A DNA stretch of 64,000 nt, from contig NZ_JXSL01000030.1 of the NCBI RefSeq assembly GCF_000829825.1, positions 813,501 through 877,500 of the forward strand, written 5' to 3'. The notes beneath the pieces were generated by a model. It did no database searches and had not been told where the DNA came from. It saw only the letters and a list, made by a program, of their open reading frames with translations. Positions 41,319 to 50,531 of the stretch are shown piece by piece (the stretch's first letter is position 1; the number at the start of each line of letters is the position of its first letter). This DNA is from Paramagnetospirillum magnetotacticum MS-1. Its GTDB lineage: Bacteria; Pseudomonadota; Alphaproteobacteria; Rhodospirillales; Magnetospirillaceae. The translations under genes and the position numbers were made by a program.

Positions 41319-42386
41319 TTGGCAGGAAAGGTCATCGTCACCGGAGGCGCCGGCTTCGTCGGGTCGTCCCTCGCCTTGTCCATGAAACGCGACCACCCGG
41401 ATCGGGCTATCGTCGCCGTCGACAACCTAAAGCGCCGCGGTAGCGAGTTGGCGCTGGAGCGGTTGCGCGCCGGAGGGGTCGATTTCGTCCACGGCGACAT
41501 TCGTAGTGCCGAGGACCTGGATGCCGCAGGACCCTGTGACCTCATCTTGGAATGTTCGGCGGAGCCCAGTGTCCACGCTGGCTATGGCGGCTCGCCAGCC
41601 TATCTGATCAACACCAACCTGATGGGCACCCTGAACTGCCTGGAGCACGCCCGGCGGCACGGGGCGGCCTTTGCCTTCATTTCCACCAGCCGGGTCTATC
41701 CCATCGCCGCCTTGCGCGCCCTGCCGCTTTCACCTTCGGGTGATCGCCTTGTGCTGCCGGCAGGCGCCGCTGGCCCCGGCTGGTCCGAAGCGGGCATTTC
41801 CGAGGACTTCCCACTGACCGGCGCCCGGTCCCTTTACGGCACCACCAAGCTGGCCTCCGAGTTGCTGGTGGAGGAGTATCGGGCCACCTATGGCATCAAG
41901 ACGCTGACCTATCGTTGCGGTGTGCTGGCTGGACCGTGGCAGATGGGCAAGGTGGACCAGGGCTTCTTGGTCTTGTGGGCCGCCCGTCACCTTTATGGCG
42001 GCAGTCTTGGCTATATGGGCTTCGGCGGCCACGGGCATCAGGTCCGAGACGTGCTTCATGTGGATGATTTTTACGAGCTTCTGGCTCTGCAACTGGGCGA
42101 TCTCGACCGCTGGAACGGGTCGCTGTTCAATGCGGGCGGCGGTGCCGCCAACGCGGTCAGCTTGCGCGAACTGACCGCGTTGTGCGAGGCCGCCACCGGC
42201 AAGACCGTCGTCATGGGCAGCACGCCGGAAACCCGCGATGCCGATATTCCCTATTACGTGACCGACAACGGCCGGGTCACCGCCGCCACCGGCTGGGCTC
42301 CGAAGCGAGGAGTCCCCGGACTGGTGGATGATATCTGTCGTTGGCTGGCCGACAACCGGGCCAGGCTTGAACCTGTTTTACGCTAA
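41319..42386 (+). CDS. NAD-dependent epimerase, CDP-tyvelose/paratose 2-epimerase-like (first copy)
   Basis: A 355-residue extended SDR. The start is TTG at 41319 with GGAGCAAGGA upstream. VTGGAGFVGSSLAL begins the cofactor site, ECSAEPSVHAG resembles the NSAxxSV-like signature of CDP-tyvelose epimerases, and LYGTTKLASE gives an intact Tyr-x3-Lys pair. A CGVLAGPWQMGKVDQGF segment matches the family. It would epimerise a nucleotide-bound sugar at C2. It is followed closely by a second, diverged relative. Confidence 0.8.
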   Translation: MAGKVIVTGGAGFVGSSLALSMKRDHPDRAIVAVDNLKRRGSELALERLRAGGVDFVHGDIRSAEDLDAAGPCDLILECSAEPSVHAGYGGSPAYLINTNLMGTLNCLEHARRHGAAFAFISTSRVYPIAALRALPLSPSGDRLVLPAGAAGPGWSEAGISEDFPLTGARSLYGTTKLASELLVEEYRATYGIKTLTYRCGVLAGPWQMGKVDQGFLVLWAARHLYGGSLGYMGFGGHGHQVRDVLHVDDFYELLALQLGDLDRWNGSLFNAGGGAANAVSLRELTALCEAATGKTVVMGSTPETRDADIPYYVTDNGRVTAATGWAPKRGVPGLVDDICRWLADNRARLEPVLR

Positions 42387-42395
42387 GGATTGGTC

Positions 42396-43463
42396 ATGAG
42401 CGTCGCCATCGTCACCGGTTCGGCCGGTCTCATCGGGTCCGAAGCCGCCCGCTTTTTCCACGCCAAGGGGCTGGACGTGGTCGGCATCGACAACGACATG
42501 CGCAAGACGTTCTTCGGGGAAGGGGCCAGCACCGCCTGGTCGGTGGGCGAACTGGCCCGCGATCTGCCCAATTACCGCCACGAGAGCCTGGACATCCGCG
42601 ATATCGGTGCAGTCGAATCGTTGTTCGCCCGCTATGGCAAGTCCATTGCCGTGGTGATCCACACGGCGGCGCAGCCCTCCCATGATTGGGCGGCCAGCGA
42701 TCCCCACACCGACTTCACGGTCAACGCCAACGGCACCCTGGCGCTGCTTGAGGCGGCGCGCAAATATTGCCCCGACGCGCCCTTCATTCACTGCTCCACC
42801 AACAAGGTCTATGGCGACACACCGAACCGGCTGCCGCTGGTGGAGCGCGAGAGCCGTTGGGAGTTGGATCCGTCCCATCCCTATGCCGAGCACGGCATCG
42901 ATGAAAGCATGAGCATCGACGGCTGCATGCATTCCCTGTTCGGGGTGTCAAAGGCGTCCTCGGACCTGATGGTGCAGGAATACGGCCGCTATTTCGGTAT
43001 GAAGACCGCCTGCTTCCGGGGCGGCTGCCTGACGGGGCCCAATCACTCGGGCGCCCAGTTGCACGGCTTTCTCAGCTATCTGGTCAAATGTGCGGTGACC
43101 GGTGACGCCTATACGGTGTTCGGCTACAAGGGCAAGCAGGTCAGGGACAACATCCACGCCTGGGATCTGGTCAACGCCTTCTGGCATGTGTTTCAGAAAC
43201 CGCGTTCGGCCGAGGTCTATAATATGGGCGGATCGCGCCACTCCAATTGTTCCATGCTGGAAGCCATCGCGGTCTGCGAGGAGCTGACCGGGCGGCCCAT
43301 GAACTGGAGCTATGCCGAAGGCAACCGGGCTGGCGACCACATCTGGTGGATCAGCGATGTGCGCCGTTTCCGGTCCCACTATCCCGAATGGTCCTATCGC
43401 TACGACATGCGCGCCATTCTGGCCGAGATTCACGACGCCATGACCAAGAGGTTCGGCCGGTGA
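42396..43463 (+). CDS. NAD-dependent epimerase, CDP-tyvelose-like, catalytic Tyr replaced (second copy)
   Basis: A 355-residue extended [19 protein letters not shown] is the cofactor motif, [11 protein letters not shown] and CSTNKVYGD follow, and [12 protein letters not shown] occupies the Tyr-x3-Lys position with Phe in place of Tyr while Lys is retained. [16 protein letters not shown] and [13 protein letters not shown] are as in the CDP-tyvelose epimerase relatives. The ATG at 42396 has a TAAGGA ribosome-binding site, ten bases after the previous stop. Loss of the tyrosine suggests altered chemistry, but the family may use another base. Confidence 0.8.
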   Translation: MSVAIVTGSAGLIGSEAARFFHAKGLDVVGIDNDMRKTFFGEGASTAWSVGELARDLPNYRHESLDIRDIGAVESLFARYGKSIAVVIHTAAQPSHDWAASDPHTDFTVNANGTLALLEAARKYCPDAPFIHCSTNKVYGDTPNRLPLVERESRWELDPSHPYAEHGIDESMSIDGCMHSLFGVSKASSDLMVQEYGRYFGMKTACFRGGCLTGPNHSGAQLHGFLSYLVKCAVTGDAYTVFGYKGKQVRDNIHAWDLVNAFWHVFQKPRSAEVYNMGGSRHSNCSMLEAIAVCEELTGRPMNWSYAEGNRAGDHIWWISDVRRFRSHYPEWSYRYDMRAILAEIHDAMTKRFGR

Positions 43464-44254
43464 GCGAATCCCCCTTGCGCTCTCTGGCCGATTGGGTCGA
43501 AGCCGGCATTCCGGGCCTGCTAAGCGTGGTGATTCCCGCCCATAACGAGGAAGGTAACCTCATCGAGACGGTCCCTGCCCTGGTCGCCGCTCTGGAAGCG
43601 GCCGGAATCGATTACGAGATCGTGGTGGTCAATGACAATTCCACCGACGGCACCGTGGCCGAGTTGCGGGGGCTCGAAGCCCGCTTCCCCAAACTGCGCC
43701 ATGTGGACAACACGCCGCCCAACGGATTCGGTTTTGCCGTCAGGCGCGGACTGGCCGAATTCAAGGGAGAGGCGGTGGCCATCGTCATGGCGGACCTTTC
43801 CGATTCACCCGACGATCTGGTGCGGTACTGGCACAAGCTGAACGAGGGCTACGACTGCGTCTTCGGTTCCCGCTTCATCAAGGGCGGCAAAGTGGTCGAT
43901 TACCCGCCCCATAAGCTTGCCCTGAACCGGCTGGCCAACACGTTCATAAGGGTGCTGTTCGGGCTGGGTCTCAACGACACCACCAACGCCTTCAAATGCT
44001 TTCGCCGCGATGTGATCGCCGGAGTGCAGCCCTTCCTCGCCCACCATTTCAATCTGACGGTGGAACTGCCGCTGAAGGCCATCATACGGGGCTATTCCTA
44101 TGCCGTGGTGCCCATCTCCTGGCATAACCGCAAGACCGGCGTCTCCAAGCTGAAAATCCGCGAGATGGGCTCACGATATCTCTTTATCGTGCTCTACTGC
44201 CTGATCGAGAAGCTGTTGTCGCGCGGCGACTACCTGCGCAAGGCCGGTCGGTGA
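43460..44254 (+). CDS. GT2 glycosyltransferase, polyprenyl-phosphate type
   Basis: A 264-residue GT-A protein: [30 protein letters not shown], and a [12 protein letters not shown] metal site. The [16 protein letters not shown] segment is typical of DPM-like enzymes, and a weakly hydrophobic C-terminal segment may bind the membrane. The GTG start overlaps the epimerase stop (GTGA), and the stop overlaps the next gene's GTG, forming a chain of coupled genes that starts with the two epimerases. It probably makes an undecaprenyl-phosphate sugar for the membrane protein that follows. Confidence 0.85.
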   Translation: MSESPLRSLADWVEAGIPGLLSVVIPAHNEEGNLIETVPALVAALEAAGIDYEIVVVNDNSTDGTVAELRGLEARFPKLRHVDNTPPNGFGFAVRRGLAEFKGEAVAIVMADLSDSPDDLVRYWHKLNEGYDCVFGSRFIKGGKVVDYPPHKLALNRLANTFIRVLFGLGLNDTTNAFKCFRRDVIAGVQPFLAHHFNLTVELPLKAIIRGYSYAVVPISWHNRKTGVSKLKIREMGSRYLFIVLYCLIEKLLSRGDYLRKAGR

Positions 44255-45729
44255 ACCGACAGGCAGTCATTCCGACCGTGGCCGCCGCTTTTGCCGCGGC
44301 GGCGGCGGCGGTATTGCTGGGCCTGAGAGTGGAATCCGCCATTTCGCTCGCCCGGCCCCTGCTGGTGGTGACCAGCGGTGCCGAGGAGGAGGCCATCCTG
44401 GGCGTCTTGCGGGCCATGGACGGCCAGGCCTATGTGGACACCGCCCGCATCCCGTTCGCGGCAACCTACTATAATTGGGCGTTCTACGACCTTTATGCCG
44501 CCTTCATCCGGATGGTCTTGGCCATGTTCGGCCTGGGCATCGACTGGGCGACCACGGCGGGACGGTTCCTCAGCCTGCTCGCCACCTTCGCCTGCGGTCT
44601 GGTCGCGAGCGCCGCCATCACCCGCGTGGCTCCCGGCTGTTCGGTGCCGGTCCGCCTGCACAATGCCGCGCTGACGGCATGGCTGAGTATCGGTCCGCTG
44701 GTCGGCTACTGGGCGATCTCCATCAATGTCGAACTCTGGGCCCATCTGTGCACCATGGCCGCCATGCTGGTGATGATGATCGCCTATGAGCGCAACCGGC
44801 TGGGAGCGGTGGCGGCCGCCAGCCTGCTCTCCCTGGCGGCCTGGAGTTTCAAGCAGTCCTATATCTTCGCCCCCATGGCCATGGGGTTGTTCCTGCTGAT
44901 TCGCCGCGATTGGCGCGGCATCGCCTTGGCTGTCGTCCTGCATCTGGCGGGACTCGCGGCAACACTGGGTTTCGGCAGTCCGGAATACCGGGCCATGATG
45001 CTGGCCTGGCGGGGTTCGGATTTCGCCCTTTGGCAGTTGAGCCGGAACCTGCTCAATGTCGGAGTGAAAATCCTGCCAGTGGCCGTTGCGGCGGCCTTGG
45101 CCGCGCCGCTGATGCTGAACCGGCGGGCCTTGGCAGCCGACACGCCTCTGCTTCTAGGGCTGTGCGGCCTGATCGCCACGGCCCCGATCATCCCCGCGGC
45201 GGCCAAGGTCGGCGCCGCCGAGAACTATTTCTTTCCGCTGGTCTTTTTCCTCGCTCTTCTCGGAGCGCGCGGCGTGGCGGAGCTGGACCGGCGTCACTGG
45301 CCCCGGCTGCCCAGCCTGGTCCTGGCGGCGGCCTGGGGCGCCGAGATGGTCGCCTGCGCCCTGGTCATCGGCGGCGTGACAGGCTCTAACGGCGTTTCCC
45401 ACCTGGATCGGCGCTATGGCGAGCAACGCCCCTGCGTCGCCCAACTGCCATCGCCCATGTATGCCTTCGACCCCTATCTGGCGCTGCCCTGGATGCATGC
45501 CGACGGGCCGTATTTCGTTCTGGCCTACCAATACGCCATGGAGCGTGCCGCCGGGCGAAGCTTCGAACGCGGCGGTATAGGCGGGCTGGTGGGAGAGGGC
45601 TACTTCGCCTCCGTTGTTCTTCCAACGGGCATGCCCGCCGAAATAGATGGCACGCCCCTTGCGGAACGCTACCGCCTCGACCGGCGCGGCTGCGCGGGCC
45701 TCGACATCTATCTGAGAGCCGGAAATTGA
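44251..45729 (+). CDS. polytopic membrane protein, GT-C-like
   Basis: A 492-residue membrane protein with about ten hydrophobic segments from residue 8 onward and a soluble C-terminal region of about 90 residues. After the first helix, a loop with GAEEEAILGVLRAMDGQAY contains acidic residues in the position of GT-C catalytic loops. A GTG start (44251) overlaps the GT2 stop. With the GT2 it forms a typical donor-maker/user pair. Exact specificity unknown. Confidence 0.7.
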   Translation: MNRQAVIPTVAAAFAAAAAAVLLGLRVESAISLARPLLVVTSGAEEEAILGVLRAMDGQAYVDTARIPFAATYYNWAFYDLYAAFIRMVLAMFGLGIDWATTAGRFLSLLATFACGLVASAAITRVAPGCSVPVRLHNAALTAWLSIGPLVGYWAISINVELWAHLCTMAAMLVMMIAYERNRLGAVAAASLLSLAAWSFKQSYIFAPMAMGLFLLIRRDWRGIALAVVLHLAGLAATLGFGSPEYRAMMLAWRGSDFALWQLSRNLLNVGVKILPVAVAAALAAPLMLNRRALAADTPLLLGLCGLIATAPIIPAAAKVGAAENYFFPLVFFLALLGARGVAELDRRHWPRLPSLVLAAAWGAEMVACALVIGGVTGSNGVSHLDRRYGEQRPCVAQLPSPMYAFDPYLALPWMHADGPYFVLAYQYAMERAAGRSFERGGIGGLVGEGYFASVVLPTGMPAEIDGTPLAERYRLDRRGCAGLDIYLRAGN

Positions 45730-45730
45730 A

Positions 45731-45760
45731 AGCGTCGGGCCGAGCCGTCGGCCCGACGCT
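45731..45760. terminator. bidirectional hairpin terminator
   Basis: Eleven-base perfect inverted repeat (AGCGTCGGGCC / GGCCCGACGCT) with an eight-base loop, placed between the convergent end of the plus-strand membrane-protein gene and purH. On the minus strand the stem is followed by TTCAATTTCC, mildly T-rich; on the plus strand by CCCCTTCTAA. Confidence 0.75.
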
Positions 45761-45766
45761 CCCCTT

Positions 45767-47347
45767 CTAATGCCGGAAGTGACGCATTCCGGTGAACACC
45801 ATGGCCAGCCCCTTCTCGTCGGCAGCGGCGATCACCTCTGCGTCACGCATGGAGCCGCCTGGCTGAATCACCGCCGTGGCGCCCGCCGCCGCCGCCGCCA
45901 GCAATCCGTCCGCGAAGGGGAAAAAGGCGTCCGAGGCCACCACCGAGCCGATGGTGCCCGGCTGGGCCAGACCGGCGGCGGTCGCCGCCTCCTGCGACTT
46001 CCAGGCGGCGATGCGCGAACTGTCCACGCGGCTCATCTGGCCGGCACCGATGCCGACAGTGGCCCCGTCCTTCACATAGATGATGGCGTTGGACTTGACG
46101 TGCTTGCAGATGCGGAAGGCCAGCAGCAGGTCTTTGAGCTCCTGCTCGGTGGGGGCGCGCTTGGTCACCACCTTGAGGTCGGGCAGCATGATGCGGCCGT
46201 TATCCTTGGTCTGGAAGAGATAGCCGCCCGCCACCGGGCGCAACGTCATCCCGGCTTCCGAGGGGTCGGGCATGCCGCCGGTGACCAGCAGGCGCAAATT
46301 CTTCTTGGCGGCGAAGGCGGCCACGGCAGCGTCATCAGCTTCCGGGGCGATCACAACTTCGGTGAAGAGCTTGGCGATTTCCTCGGCGGTGGCGCCGTCC
46401 AGCTTGCGGTTGATGGCGACGATGCCGCCGAAGGCCGAGACCGGATCGGTGGCCAGCGCCGCCTTGTAAGCCGAGACGATGTCCTTGCCCACCGCCACGC
46501 CACAAGGGTTGGCGTGCTTGATGATGGCCACGGCGGGTTCGTCGAACTCGGCCACCAGCTCATAGGCGGCGTCGGTGTCGTTGAGGTTGTTGTAGCTGAG
46601 TTCCTTGCCCTGAAGCTGGCGTGCGGAGGAGACGCCGGGGCGCTGGTGACCTGTGACATAGAAGGCTGCGGCCTGATGCGGGTTCTCGCCATAGCGCAGC
46701 GACTGCTTCAACTCGCCCGCCACCACGACGCGGCGCGGGAAGGTGTCGCCCAGTTCACGCGCGAACCACTGGCTGATGGCGGCGTCATAGGCGCCGGTGC
46801 GGGCATAGGCCGTGGCGGCCAAACGCTTCCTGAGGGCCAAGGTGGTGGCGCCGTTATTGGCCTCCATCTCGGCTTGGACCACGGCATAATCCTCCACATC
46901 CACCACCACGGCGACGGCGGCGTGATTCTTGGAGGCAGCGCGGATCATGGCGGGGCCGCCGATGTCGATGTTCTCGACACAGTCGTCGTACTCGGCGCCC
47001 TTGGCCACCGTGCTCTCGAACGGATAGAGGTTGACCACCAGCAGATCGATGGGGGCGATACCGTGCTCGGCCATGGCCTTCTCGTGCTCGGCATTGCCGC
47101 GGATACCCAGCAGCCCGCCATGAACCTTGGGGTGCAGAGTCTTGACGCGGCCATCAAGCATCTCGGGAAAACCGGTGTGATCCGCCACTTCGGTAACCTT
47201 GATGCCGGCATCGCGCAGTGCCTTACAGGTACCGCCCGTAGACAGGATTTCGACGCCCTTGCCAGCCAGGAAACGGCCGAACTCGACCAGTCCCGTCTTG
47301 TCCGAAACGGAAAACAGGGCGCGGCGGATAGGGGACAGGTCGGACAT
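45767..47347 (-). CDS. purH: bifunctional AICAR transformylase/IMP cyclohydrolase
   Basis: A 526-residue housekeeping enzyme performing the last two steps of IMP synthesis. The N-terminal cyclohydrolase domain has [19 protein letters not shown] and [15 protein letters not shown]. The transformylase half has [13 protein letters not shown] with the catalytic Lys-His pair and, later, the [19 protein letters not shown] region. Length is normal. The start ATG at 47347 has a GGAGAG ribosome-binding site; upstream in-frame codons are intergenic. It is the only clear core-metabolism gene in the window, between two glycan clusters. Confidence 0.97.
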   Translation of the reverse strand: MSDLSPIRRALFSVSDKTGLVEFGRFLAGKGVEILSTGGTCKALRDAGIKVTEVADHTGFPEMLDGRVKTLHPKVHGGLLGIRGNAEHEKAMAEHGIAPIDLLVVNLYPFESTVAKGAEYDDCVENIDIGGPAMIRAASKNHAAVAVVVDVEDYAVVQAEMEANNGATTLALRKRLAATAYARTGAYDAAISQWFARELGDTFPRRVVVAGELKQSLRYGENPHQAAAFYVTGHQRPGVSSARQLQGKELSYNNLNDTDAAYELVAEFDEPAVAIIKHANPCGVAVGKDIVSAYKAALATDPVSAFGGIVAINRKLDGATAEEIAKLFTEVVIAPEADDAAVAAFAAKKNLRLLVTGGMPDPSEAGMTLRPVAGGYLFQTKDNGRIMLPDLKVVTKRAPTEQELKDLLLAFRICKHVKSNAIIYVKDGATVGIGAGQMSRVDSSRIAAWKSQEAATAAGLAQPGTIGSVVASDAFFPFADGLLAAAAAGATAVIQPGGSMRDAEVIAAADEKGLAMVFTGMRHFRH

Positions 47348-47493
47348 GGATCGGGCTCTCCGTCTGATCAGGATTTCCAGGGGGATATAGCACAGCCGAA
47401 GCCCCAGGAAAGGTCCCAATTTCATCGCTGGATTAAGGAATGTCCGGCGGCTATATATTCGGTGCCATTCCTCTCCGAAAGAACGCCGCCCCG
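47348..47493. promoter_or_regulatory. divergent spacer between purH and the 2-epimerase gene
   Basis: A 146-base gap carrying TATATATT (47452-47459), a strong -10-like tract 35 bases upstream of the plus-strand ATG at 47494. No good -35 is placed for it. On the purH side TATATC is preceded by TTTCCT at 16 bases, also weak. I see no clear guanine- or PurR-type regulatory structure by eye. Confidence 0.35.
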
Positions 47494-48603
47494 ATGAATC
47501 ATCGCCTGAGAACGGTCGTATGCGTTGTCGGCGCCCGGCCCAACTATATGAAGGTCGCGCCCATCGCGGCGGAGCTTGGCCGTTCGTCCTGTCTGTCCCC
47601 TGTGCTGATCCATACCGGCCAGCACTATGATCCGGATATGAACGAGCGGTTCTTCTCGGAACTGGGCATGCCCGCCCCCGATGCCAATCTCGAAGTCGGC
47701 TCCGCCAGCCACGCCGTGCAGACCGCTCAGGTGATGATCCGTTTCGAGCCTGTCTTGGATCAGGCCATCGCCCCCATCGTGCTGGTGGTCGGCGATGTGA
47801 ACTCAACCATAGCCTGTGCCTTGGTGGCCGCCAAGAAAGGCATTCCGGTGGTGCATGTGGAGGCGGGCCTGCGATCGCGCGACCGCACCATGCCCGAGGA
47901 AATCAACCGGGTCCTCACCGACCAGATTTCCGATCTGCTGTTCACCACCGAACGCTCCGCGCTGGGCAATCTGACGGCGGAGGGGATCGCCGCCGAGCGG
48001 GTTCATTTCGTCGGCAATGTGATGATCGACACGCTGATGGCCAATTTGCCGCGCGCCATCCAGCCAAGCGTCACCCTGGCCGAGGCGGGACTGGAATTGC
48101 CGGAGCGCTTTTCTTTGGCCACCTTGCACCGACCATCCAATGTGGACGAGCCCGGCATGCTGGCCACGCTTCTGGGATGCCTTGCGGAAATCGGCCGGGA
48201 TCTGCCGGTCGTCATGCCCTTGCACCCGCGCACCCGAGCCCGTATCGAGGCGGCCGGGCTCTCGGGCATGCTCGACAACCGGCTGATTCTGCCGCTGGGG
48301 CCGTTGGGCTACCTGTCCATGCTCGGCATGATGAAGTCGGCCAAGCTGGTCCTGACCGATTCCGGCGGCATTCAAGAGGAGACCACCGCGCTCGGCGTGC
48401 CCTGCCTGACCCTGCGCGACAACACCGAACGGCCCATCACTGTCGAATGTGGCACCAATACCCTGGTCGGTCGTGATCCCGGGCGGATTCTCGCTTTGGT
48501 CCGCGAGATCGGCACAACAGGTGGCAAGGCCGGGCGAATCCCCGAGATGTGGGATGGACAGGCGGCCAAACGAATCGTCGCTGTCCTGGAAAGGTTTTCC
48601 TGA
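47494..48603 (+). CDS. wecB: non-hydrolysing UDP-N-acetylglucosamine 2-epimerase
   Basis: A 369-residue enzyme: [18 protein letters not shown] at the start, [29 protein letters not shown] and [15 protein letters not shown], all hallmarks of WecB/WbpI. It equilibrates UDP-GlcNAc and UDP-ManNAc, or, as WbpI, the diacetamido-uronic form. With the WbpB/D/E-type genes elsewhere in the window, the latter role (UDP-ManNAc3NAcA) is attractive. The ATG at 47494 gives standard family length. An O-antigen-ligase-like gene follows after three bases. Confidence 0.9.
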   Translation: MNHRLRTVVCVVGARPNYMKVAPIAAELGRSSCLSPVLIHTGQHYDPDMNERFFSELGMPAPDANLEVGSASHAVQTAQVMIRFEPVLDQAIAPIVLVVGDVNSTIACALVAAKKGIPVVHVEAGLRSRDRTMPEEINRVLTDQISDLLFTTERSALGNLTAEGIAAERVHFVGNVMIDTLMANLPRAIQPSVTLAEAGLELPERFSLATLHRPSNVDEPGMLATLLGCLAEIGRDLPVVMPLHPRTRARIEAAGLSGMLDNRLILPLGPLGYLSMLGMMKSAKLVLTDSGGIQEETTALGVPCLTLRDNTERPITVECGTNTLVGRDPGRILALVREIGTTGGKAGRIPEMWDGQAAKRIVAVLERFS

Positions 48604-48606
48604 GAC

Positions 48607-49866
48607 ATGAAATCGATCAATGCGTCCCATGCGCTTGCTTTCGGGGCCATCTTCGCGCCGACCGTGGCGATCTATGCTCCCCTTGGCATGGCGCCGCTCT
48701 TCATCCTGGTCGGCGTAGCGGTCCTGGTTCTGGAATGGCGCAGCAAGCCTTGGACCGCGGTATGGCGGCCGGGATTGCTGATTCTTGGTTGCGCGCTGAT
48801 CTGGATGACCATCGGATTGCTTTGGGCGCTTGATGTCTTGCAAGCCCTGAAGACCCTGACGGGTTTGATCCTGCTGTTTTCCGGAGGGCCGTTGGTCGTT
48901 GCCGCCGCTGGCCGATTGGACGACGCCGGGCGCAAGCGTGTCCGCATCGCCCTGGTGCTGGGAGTGCTCGTCGGGCTCGGCCTTGCCGCGGCGGAAGTGA
49001 TCAAGATCGGACCGGGGAGCTTTCTCCATCCCCAGCGCAGCCACCTGGACCAAGCCTTCAACGGCCGCATCAGCCGGGGATTGACCGTTTCGGCCCTGCT
49101 AATCGGGCCAGCCTTGATTGCCGCTTGGCGGCTTGGACGGCCCCGTCTGACCATCGCCATGGCCTTGTTGGCGGCCTTCGCCATCTTCGGCGGCCATTCC
49201 CTGGCCGCCAAACTGCCGATTCTACTGGCCCCCCTGGTCATATGGGGAGTGATCCGCAACCCTGGACTCTGCGCCCGACTTACCATGGGCGGAAGTATTG
49301 CGGTAATTTTGGCCTTCCCCTTGCTTTCCATGGTTCCGCCTCCGCAGGAAACCATGGACCGGCTGTCCTTGTTGCCCAACTCGGCCCATCATCGCCTGAC
49401 CATATGGAACTTTACCGCGACCAGGATTCTCGAGCATCCGCTGCGTGGATGGGGTTTGGACGGCTCGCGCAACATCCCCGGCGCGGAGGAGAACGTGCTG
49501 GTGATGCGTCGGTTTAATGTCCCCTACGGCGCCGGTCCTGATGGGGTACCTTTGAACGAACAGCTGCTTCCGCTCCATCCTCATTCGGGTCCAGGTCAGA
49601 TTTGGCTTGAGCTGGGTGCCGTTGGAGTTGTCATGCTTTGCAGCCTGATCATTGTTTTGGCCCGCAGGATCACCACCGTCCGAAACCCGCTGGATGCAGC
49701 GGTCACCGCCCAGGGCATCGTCGTCGGGATTGTGGTGTCCAGTGTCAGCTACGGTGTCTGGCAGAGCTGGTGGCTTTGTTCCGTGTGGCTTGCGGCGGCC
49801 TTGGCCATGGCAGTGGCCGCAGGCCACAGCGATATTGTCGAACCTGATGGAAATCGTCAGGGCTAG
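48607..49866 (+). CDS. O-antigen ligase/polymerase-like membrane protein
   Basis: A 419-residue protein with about ten hydrophobic segments and a periplasmic loop near residues 260-325. That loop contains HHRLTIWNF, HPLRGWGLDGSR and a late HPHSGPGQIWLELG. The Arg/His-containing loop (xxHxxHxxxxQ-like) is the PF04932 signature of WaaL ligases and related polymerases. It would transfer undecaprenyl-linked glycan to lipid A core or polymerise repeat units. Ligase and polymerase cannot be told apart by eye. Confidence 0.85.
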   Translation: MKSINASHALAFGAIFAPTVAIYAPLGMAPLFILVGVAVLVLEWRSKPWTAVWRPGLLILGCALIWMTIGLLWALDVLQALKTLTGLILLFSGGPLVVAAAGRLDDAGRKRVRIALVLGVLVGLGLAAAEVIKIGPGSFLHPQRSHLDQAFNGRISRGLTVSALLIGPALIAAWRLGRPRLTIAMALLAAFAIFGGHSLAAKLPILLAPLVIWGVIRNPGLCARLTMGGSIAVILAFPLLSMVPPPQETMDRLSLLPNSAHHRLTIWNFTATRILEHPLRGWGLDGSRNIPGAEENVLVMRRFNVPYGAGPDGVPLNEQLLPLHPHSGPGQIWLELGAVGVVMLCSLIIVLARRITTVRNPLDAAVTAQGIVVGIVVSSVSYGVWQSWWLCSVWLAAALAMAVAAGHSDIVEPDGNRQG

Positions 49867-49907
49867 ACGCTACAACGACCCAGTTTACTAAAGCTCCAAG
49901 GACAGCC

Positions 49908-50528
49908 ATGTCGTTTCCCGATAAGCCATTCGGCAGCATCACGACCTATTTCGAAGCCTATGCGGAACAGGTGGGAAAGGCCATGGCCTCGGTTCCCAGA
50001 AGCGCCCTTGCCGCCGCCGAAATCCTTCTGCGCGAAGCGGTTGAGGCCGACGCGCATGTGTATTGCTGCGGCAATGGCGGATCGGCGGCCATCTCCAATC
50101 ATTTGGTTTGCGACCATGTGAAGGGCATCCAGACGGATACCGACTTCAAGCCCCGCGTCCATTCTCTCTCTTCCACCATCGAGATGATCACGGCCATCGC
50201 CAATGACATCTCCTATGCCGAGGTCTTTTGTTACCAGTTGCAGAGCTTTGCGCGCCCCGGCGACCTTCTGATCACCATCAGCTCGTCAGGCGATTCCGAA
50301 AACGTGGTCCGCGCCATTCAATGGGCCAAGGACAACGGAGTCCGCACCCTCGCCATGACCGGCTTTTCCGGCGGCCGCTCGTCCAGACTGGCCGATGTGA
50401 GCCTGCATGTGACTTCCGATAATTATGGGGTGATCGAGGATGTGCACCAATCCTTGATGCACGTCCTGGCCCAATTCGTTCGAATGGGCCGCATGAGCCG
50501 TGACTTGATCACCGCCCGAAAATTCTAA
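49908..50528 (+). CDS. gmhA: phosphoheptose isomerase-like SIS-domain protein
   Basis: A 206-residue SIS protein. CCGNGGSAAISNHLVCDHVKG matches GmhA; ISSSGDSENVVRAIQWAK is the SIS phosphosugar-binding motif. GmhA isomerises sedoheptulose 7-phosphate to D-glycero-D-manno-heptose 7-phosphate. No heptose kinase or phosphatase lies in the window, so the enzyme either feeds a heptose route encoded elsewhere or handles a different phosphosugar. Short gaps from both neighbours and convergent placement with the dehydratase gene. Confidence 0.83.
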   Translation: MSFPDKPFGSITTYFEAYAEQVGKAMASVPRSALAAAEILLREAVEADAHVYCCGNGGSAAISNHLVCDHVKGIQTDTDFKPRVHSLSSTIEMITAIANDISYAEVFCYQLQSFARPGDLLITISSSGDSENVVRAIQWAKDNGVRTLAMTGFSGGRSSRLADVSLHVTSDNYGVIEDVHQSLMHVLAQFVRMGRMSRDLITARKF

Positions 50529-50531
50529 AGC

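Noticed and set aside
47348-47806. Upstream extension of purH to about 47806
   Set aside because: It crosses the divergent spacer and the start of the 2-epimerase gene; the PurH family begins at the ATG at 47347.
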